From NCBI RefSeq assembly GCF_003014575.1, contig NZ_PYGF01000005.1, positions 186,001 through 250,000 of the forward strand: 64,000 nt of DNA. Direction: 5' to 3'. This document shows, piece after piece, positions 60,026-64,000 of the stretch (the stretch's first letter is position 1; each line of letters starts with the position of its first letter). Origin of the DNA: Cecembia rubra (lineage in GTDB: Bacteria; Bacteroidota; Bacteroidia; Cytophagales; Cyclobacteriaceae). Below the pieces are notes generated by a model. It was not told the DNA's origin. It made no database searches and saw only the letters and a list, made by a program, of their open reading frames with translations. A program made the position numbers and the translations under genes.

Positions 60026-60109
60026 AAAAACTTAGGTTAAAAACAGCTTCATCAGAAATAATCTCTTTCAAAAGATTAATTACGTTGGCTAACCTAAAAA
60101 ATAAATTTT
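60016..60109. repeat. Direct repeat, copy 1: upstream region and first codons of the VKOR fusion gene
   Basis: Nearly identical to 63907-64000, from ATGGA(A/G)AATT through AGGTTAGCCAACG. Copy 2 sits upstream of propeller 5. The repeat ends a few codons into the gene. Confidence 0.8.
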
Positions 60110-60212
60110 TAAATACCAAACCCATATTGCGTTATAACCTACTAATTTGAAGGCATTTAAATTATTTTAATAGCAATAAACCAAAGATAATTCTAAAAAC
60201 TTCGTTTTACCC

Positions 60213-60252
60213 CCCTCCTCCAAACTAATTGACCCTCCTCCAAACTAATTGA
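60213..60252. repeat. Perfect 20-bp tandem duplication
   Basis: CCCTCCTCCAAACTAATTGA occurs twice, head to tail, in the gap between the truncated exporter gene and the VKOR fusion gene. Confidence 0.9.
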
Positions 60253-60315
60253 TAAGTGAATTTGAAGTTTTCGGGATTTAAAACTTTTTTTATAGTTTTT
60301 GAAAAAATTCTGTAT

Positions 60316-61296
60316 TCAGTTGTCCGAAGGTTGTACCTTTGGATAACATGGCTGCCTGCAGGTTTCGCCTTCGTACCCCTGGTAAAGGATTTTCAACTCC
60401 TTTCCAAAATAGGCCAAAGGCTTAAATACCAATGATACCAAGCCACATGCTCCGGATGGCCCGGAGCGGTAGTCGCGAATCCGCTGCATGATATCCCCAG
60501 TCATGCGGGTATCGAAATAGGAAATGGGCAGGTTCATCAATTTGATAAAAAAATCCGAAACAAGTGAAATATTAACCCGGGTCGTCAAGTGCAGCAAAAT
60601 CCAGCTGCGGAGCACTTCCACGCTGATCCTCCCTAGAAAGAGCATGATCTGTGCAAAAAGGACCAGGTAGATAAAGTTAATATCTTGGTTTTGGATCCCC
60701 ACATCCACAATACTCTGGGTAAGGAAAGGAAAAATCAACTGCAAGAGACTGCCTAACAGCAATCCGATGGCCAGCTGGGCTATCAGGTTTTTATAGTTGA
60801 AGAGGTATTTGAACAGGAAGCTGAGGGAACGCTTTTCCTTTTCCTCCCATTTCATTTTCCTGAATGTAGGGGTAGGTTCCAGCAGAAGGATGATGCCTTC
60901 TTTGGTATTTTCATCGGCATTGTTGCCGATCCATCGTGAAATAAATTCTTTTTTAGAATACTGGATCAGACCATAAGCTGGATCTGAGATATAGACAATA
61001 TCTTTTCTGATTTTATACACCACTACAAAGTGATGTTTGTTCCAGTGGACAATAACTGGAAGGGGGGCTTCACTAAGTTTATTAAAATTCAATTTTGCCC
61101 CTATGGACTTAAGTCCCATAGCCTCTGCTGCATCACTGAGTTTCAATAAGCTACTTCCTTCCCTCGTAGTTTCGGATATTTCTCTGATTTCTTTGAGGGA
61201 AATCAGCTTGCCATAGTGCTTGGCTATGATGCGCAAGCAGGTGGGACCACAGTCTTTAAAGTCGGGTTGTTTGTAAAAGGGGAAGGTGGTTTTCAA
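60316..61296 (-). pseudogene. C39 peptidase / ABC exporter, truncated in the membrane domain
   Basis: 326 residues against about 700 expected. The C39 domain is complete with C16 (KDCGPTC), H89 (KHHFVVVY) and D105 (SDPAYG). Membrane helices begin near 165 (KNLIAQLAIGLLLGSLLQLI). The family sequence ends at GDIMQRIRDY (about residue 275) and is followed by about 50 unrelated residues (SGPSGACGLVSLVFKPLAYF...). The rest of the membrane domain and the whole ATPase are missing, so it cannot power export. Intact homologs cut double-glycine leaders and export the peptide. It may still act as a leader protease if translated. Confidence 0.8.
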
Positions 61297-61334
61297 AATA
61301 ATCCGTTCTTTTTAAGAAATGTTTTCCATAAAAA

Positions 61335-62507
61335 TTATTTTAAAAACACTCTGTAACGATAATAAACATTATAATCCAATTCGTTTTCTGAAGAACGCTT
61401 TACGTATAAAATATCATTTGAATCCATAAAGTGTACTGAACCAGAAATTGGAAGTTCTGAAATTGCACCCTGAATTCCGTTTTTATCGATTAGGATATAT
61501 TTTACTTTTCGGTAATTCTCCAATGTAGACCAGTATTCCGGATCACTATGAAACTCCTCACCTTTTGCTCGAAAAGTATCATAAATTTCTTGGGGTAATT
61601 CTGTGTGAAATTCTGCTAAAAAGTAATTGCCTCCACTGAATAATTGTGTAAAAAATGGATATAATACATAGTCATTTTTGGGATCGAAGGGAAAATCAAC
61701 TTTTCTTTCAGGATGAATAAGCGATATTTGGAAAAGGGGAGAAATGCCTGCATCTTTCAATTCATAAAAAAACAGCTCATTGCCAACACTTGGGAGTACT
61801 GCTACTCTATTATCACTTTTCGAAACCTGCAAATAGGAAGAAACCCTCCCCGCCCATTTCTCTTCAAGTCTTGGACTCCACGTTTTTGGATATAAATTAA
61901 TTGTTTTTAATTCTTCAGTATCCCTATAATAGATATATCCAATATCAGCATTTTCATAAAAGCTCCAATTCTCGGATTTTTCGTCTAAAAATAGATCTGG
62001 AATCATATTTAAATCCTGACCGATAATAAAGGTTTTGCCATCATTTTCAAGGACTGAAAAACTCCTGTGTGAATTGTAAATGGTAAGAAAATTTAGCCCT
62101 TTTGTTAGTGCTGGACTTTGGGCTATTTTTTTAAAGTTCCCATCGAAAAAATTAAACTTATGCTCTGGAGACATTTCCTTGATTACTATTCCTTCTTGCC
62201 AAAAAGCCACTTCCAAAGGAATTTCTACCTTATTAGGACCTTCTCCCTTTGGTTCAAACCGTGAAATAATATTTCCCTTAAGATCTGTAATCAATAATTC
62301 CTCCATTTGCCTCTCATTGAAAAGGAGATGCTGCGTTTGTTCATTTTTGTCAGCAAGATATAGTTCAACCAGTGATTCAATCCTAAGAGAATCCAAAAAC
62401 TCAAATTCAACGACCCCCTTATTTGAAGTGAGCTCATCACTCTTTTGCCCTTTTCCGCAGGCAACTAGCCCAAGTATTAAAAAAAAGACTAATAAATTCC
62501 TTAACAT
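61335..62507 (-). CDS. 6-bladed beta-propeller lipoprotein 4
   Basis: 390 residues, lipoprotein signal (LLVFFLILGLVAC, about residue 17). The family motif is KGEGPNKVEIPLEV near residue 85, and blades such as ITDLKGNIISRFEP are visible. No intact peptide gene precedes it; instead a damaged peptide remnant and a degenerate copy of the structured leader lie upstream, so it may have lost its cognate peptide. The truncated exporter gene follows 38 bases later. Confidence 0.82.
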   Translation of the reverse strand: MLRNLLVFFLILGLVACGKGQKSDELTSNKGVVEFEFLDSLRIESLVELYLADKNEQTQHLLFNERQMEELLITDLKGNIISRFEPKGEGPNKVEIPLEVAFWQEGIVIKEMSPEHKFNFFDGNFKKIAQSPALTKGLNFLTIYNSHRSFSVLENDGKTFIIGQDLNMIPDLFLDEKSENWSFYENADIGYIYYRDTEELKTINLYPKTWSPRLEEKWAGRVSSYLQVSKSDNRVAVLPSVGNELFFYELKDAGISPLFQISLIHPERKVDFPFDPKNDYVLYPFFTQLFSGGNYFLAEFHTELPQEIYDTFRAKGEEFHSDPEYWSTLENYRKVKYILIDKNGIQGAISELPISGSVHFMDSNDILYVKRSSENELDYNVYYRYRVFLK

Positions 62508-62544
62508 AATGTATAGCTTTTAGGAGTTGGTAAAACTGAAAGTT

Positions 62545-62585
62545 TACTTAGGGCTTTTAGGTCAGCTGAAGACTTTGTCCACCTA
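62545..62585 (-). promoter_or_regulatory. Degenerate copy of the structured peptide leader
   Basis: GGTGGACAAAGTCTTCAGCTGACCTAAAAGCCC resembles the peptide 1 and 3 leaders, with the CTGACC arm kept but its partner damaged. It lies directly upstream of propeller 4, with no peptide gene between. Confidence 0.4.
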
Positions 62586-62598
62586 CCTTTATTTAACA

Positions 62599-62649
62599 TC
62601 AATGACAAGTTACTGAATTACACTGCCCCCCAACTAATGATCCAATCAT
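62599..62649 (-). pseudogene. Remnant of a fourth double-glycine peptide gene
   Basis: A 16-codon frame MIGSLVGGQCNSVTCH lies just after the propeller 5 stop. LVGG followed by C-X4-C resembles the cleavage site and first core cysteines of peptide 2 (GGYGTGNCSHSVC), but the conserved leader is missing. Probably a broken peptide, although a tiny real gene cannot be excluded. Confidence 0.45.
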
Positions 62650-62660
62650 ATGGCTTGTTC

Positions 62661-63896
62661 TTACCGAGATTTGGCTGACTTCAATTCAAATATTTTCCCC
62701 CAATAAAAGTCTCTTTCAATTTCATTTTCAAAAACGAAAAGAAATTTATTGTTTCCCAAATAAGATACCTTTTTCCAAAATGAAGGATGACCATTGTGCT
62801 CTGGTAAAACTACTTGACTCCCATTTCTAGAAGAAAAATCATAAAAATAACCATAAAACAAAGGATCAGGGGCTTCAATGGCATCTGCTTCACTGTCATT
62901 CATTCTTATATTTTTTCCTTGACTGTAAACAAAGAAAATCCGCTCATTATCCAAAGATATAACATCATTCATGTGGCTATTTATATCACTCGCTTTATTA
63001 AAATGCCGATAGTTATCAATTGTCATAGATTTGTAATCCAATCCAATAGGCTCTTTAAATCCTGGGACATCGAATTTTATTTTCTCTATTGGATACTTTG
63101 ATTCTCCAATACTGTACGTATAAATGATCGGCGTCAAATTGAAAAAAAGATTCACATTTCCGCCATCCACAAAAGTCCTTGGTGAATAACTGTTATACTT
63201 AAAATCAGAGAAAAAAACACTCATAGTGTCTAAGTGACCGAACTCAGTTATTTCAAATTGATTTGTTATTTGAGAGTATTCATATTGAAGCCAAATTGGC
63301 ACAGAATCAAGAACAGCCCGATGATCTGGTCTTCTGGAAAGGCCGTCTAGGTAAATATTCGGAACGATAAATTTATTTTCCCCAACAAAGTCCAGTTCAT
63401 TAGAAGGCATTCCTCCCCTTAGGCTTTTGTTTGGGTCATTAAAGGGGATACTCTTCACCCATTCACCCTGATAACTGAAATAAGATAGCTTTTTATTATC
63501 CATGAAAATCAAGTGTCTGTTGTTTATCGTAACGAATGACAGATTCCGGGTATACTCTTTAGGCCCCTCTCCCTGATGATTAAATGAGTTCTGAAGCCTA
63601 CCCTTTGAATCAAGAACATGGAAAGTCTGATCAAGATAGCTATAAGCTAAAAGTTTACCATCAATAACTTTGGGGAATACCAAGCCAAACTCGTAGGGTA
63701 TCTCAATTTTTACAGAATCCACAAGCTCAAGATAGAAACCTAAATCCTTAATTTCGGAATTTTCATTCCGGTTACATGAAGTGAAAAAAAAGGAATTAAT
63801 TGAAATAAAGATTGTTATTAATAAAAAACAGACACTAGGACTATTCAATCTCTTCAAAACTGATCTCAGGAATTTGTTGTATGATAAGAACATCAT
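62661..63896 (-). CDS. 6-bladed beta-propeller lipoprotein 5
   Basis: 411 residues from the first of two adjacent ATG codons (MMFLSYNKFLRSVLKRLNSP); the longer frame (start at 63962) reads through the repeated VKOR upstream DNA and is rejected. The signal segment ends in FFFTSC (about residue 40), so it is a lipoprotein with an unusually long N-terminal region. Family motif QGEGPKEYTRNLSF near residue 110; blades such as VLDSKGRLQNSF. Its upstream region is a copy of that of the VKOR fusion, suggesting that it captured that promoter. No peptide gene precedes it within the window. Confidence 0.8.
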   Translation of the reverse strand: MMFLSYNKFLRSVLKRLNSPSVCFLLITIFISINSFFFTSCNRNENSEIKDLGFYLELVDSVKIEIPYEFGLVFPKVIDGKLLAYSYLDQTFHVLDSKGRLQNSFNHQGEGPKEYTRNLSFVTINNRHLIFMDNKKLSYFSYQGEWVKSIPFNDPNKSLRGGMPSNELDFVGENKFIVPNIYLDGLSRRPDHRAVLDSVPIWLQYEYSQITNQFEITEFGHLDTMSVFFSDFKYNSYSPRTFVDGGNVNLFFNLTPIIYTYSIGESKYPIEKIKFDVPGFKEPIGLDYKSMTIDNYRHFNKASDINSHMNDVISLDNERIFFVYSQGKNIRMNDSEADAIEAPDPLFYGYFYDFSSRNGSQVVLPEHNGHPSFWKKVSYLGNNKFLFVFENEIERDFYWGKIFELKSAKSR

Positions 63897-63906
63897 AATT
63901 GATTTC

Positions 63907-64000
63907 AATTCTCCATAAAAACATAGTTCAAAAACAGCTTCATCAGAAATAATCTCGTTCAAAAGATTAATTACGTTGGCTAACCTAAAAAATAAATTTT
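63907..64000. repeat. Direct repeat, copy 2: VKOR upstream region placed before propeller 5
   Basis: Matches 60016-60109 at nearly every base and keeps the first codons ATG GAG AAT, then TGA. It continues to the window edge, so its length is a minimum. Confidence 0.8.

Larger units (their letters stand above)
53274..64000 (-). other. Modular peptide/beta-propeller gene cluster (whole locus)
   Basis: All genes here lie on the minus strand. In transcription order from the right edge: propeller 5, broken peptide, propeller 4, truncated C39-ABC exporter, C39-like/VKOR/DsbA fusion, peptide 3, propeller 3, C39 fragment, peptide 2, propeller 2, peptide 1, propeller 1, peptide-leader remnant. Peptide leaders are almost identical while the cores differ. 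The unit peptide-hairpin-propeller is repeated three times. Internal direct repeats show that the units spread by duplication. The right boundary is outside the window; the left boundary is the dctM 3' end. Confidence 0.75.

Noticed and set aside
63897-63962. Longer start for propeller 5
   Set aside because: The first 22 codons translate the copied upstream region of the VKOR fusion; a lipoprotein signal starts properly at 63896.
53274-64000. Radical SAM-modified peptide cluster
   Set aside because: The leader resembles precursors often found with radical SAM enzymes, but no such gene is in the window; disulfide machinery is present instead.
1-64000. CRISPR arrays, tRNA or rRNA genes, complete insertion sequences
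   Set aside because: I found no regularly spaced repeats, no cloverleaf-like segments and no recognisable transposase in any intergenic region.

Overview
The window is chromosomal DNA from a Bacteroidota bacterium of the order Cytophagales, most likely Cyclobacteriaceae (Algoriphagus/Belliella-like); the family assignment is inference from gene content. Supporting signs are the low GC, promoters of the TTTG/TAnnTTTG type, five secreted proteins with type IX secretion (T9SS) C-terminal sorting domains, a CarboxypepD_reg-type TonB receptor, and Bacteroidota versions of rho, lptC and the rod-shape locus.

Housekeeping, 1-16 kb: the rimP-nusA-infB operon (minus; infB runs off the left edge) diverges from mreB-mreC-mreD-PBP2-rodA (plus), which makes the cell-elongation machinery. 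A secreted M14 peptidase, a hypothetical protein, a [2Fe-2S] ferredoxin, tdk, recO and rho follow.

16-25 kb: five paralogous T9SS cargo proteins share one C-terminal module behind different N-terminal regions. 25-53 kb: NTF2-like protein, S9 prolyl oligopeptidase, NhaD-type antiporter, glutamate-type dehydrogenase, anmK, then a plus-strand run coaX-OMP-TPR, lptC-small membrane protein-CNNM/CBS protein, PpiD-like foldase, DUF493, pterin dehydratase, rsmI, suhB, AsmA-like protein, an AEC transporter, a His-rich small protein plus TonB receptor, and a TRAP transporter (dctP-dctQ-dctM). Several intergenic gaps hold dispersed palindromic repeats.

53.3-64 kb (all minus strand) is the standout. It is a modular cluster of Cys-rich small peptides that share an almost invariant 28-residue double-glycine leader (MKKLSLEMLRLTSDEVL...GG). 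Each intact peptide gene is followed by a gene for a 6-bladed beta-propeller lipoprotein. The cluster also has a C39 peptidase/ABC exporter that lost its ATPase part, a second C39 fragment, and a fusion of a Cys-less C39-like domain, a VKOR and a DsbA-like thioredoxin domain. It holds three intact peptides, two broken peptide remnants and five propellers. Conserved structured leaders precede two of the peptides, and hairpins sit between every peptide and its propeller. My reading is a secreted disulfide-rich peptide system that is actively duplicating and decaying: leaders guide export and possibly oxidation, and each propeller lipoprotein is a candidate partner, receptor or immunity protein for its cognate peptide. 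No radical SAM or other tailoring enzyme and no complete exporter are in view; they may lie beyond 64 kb.
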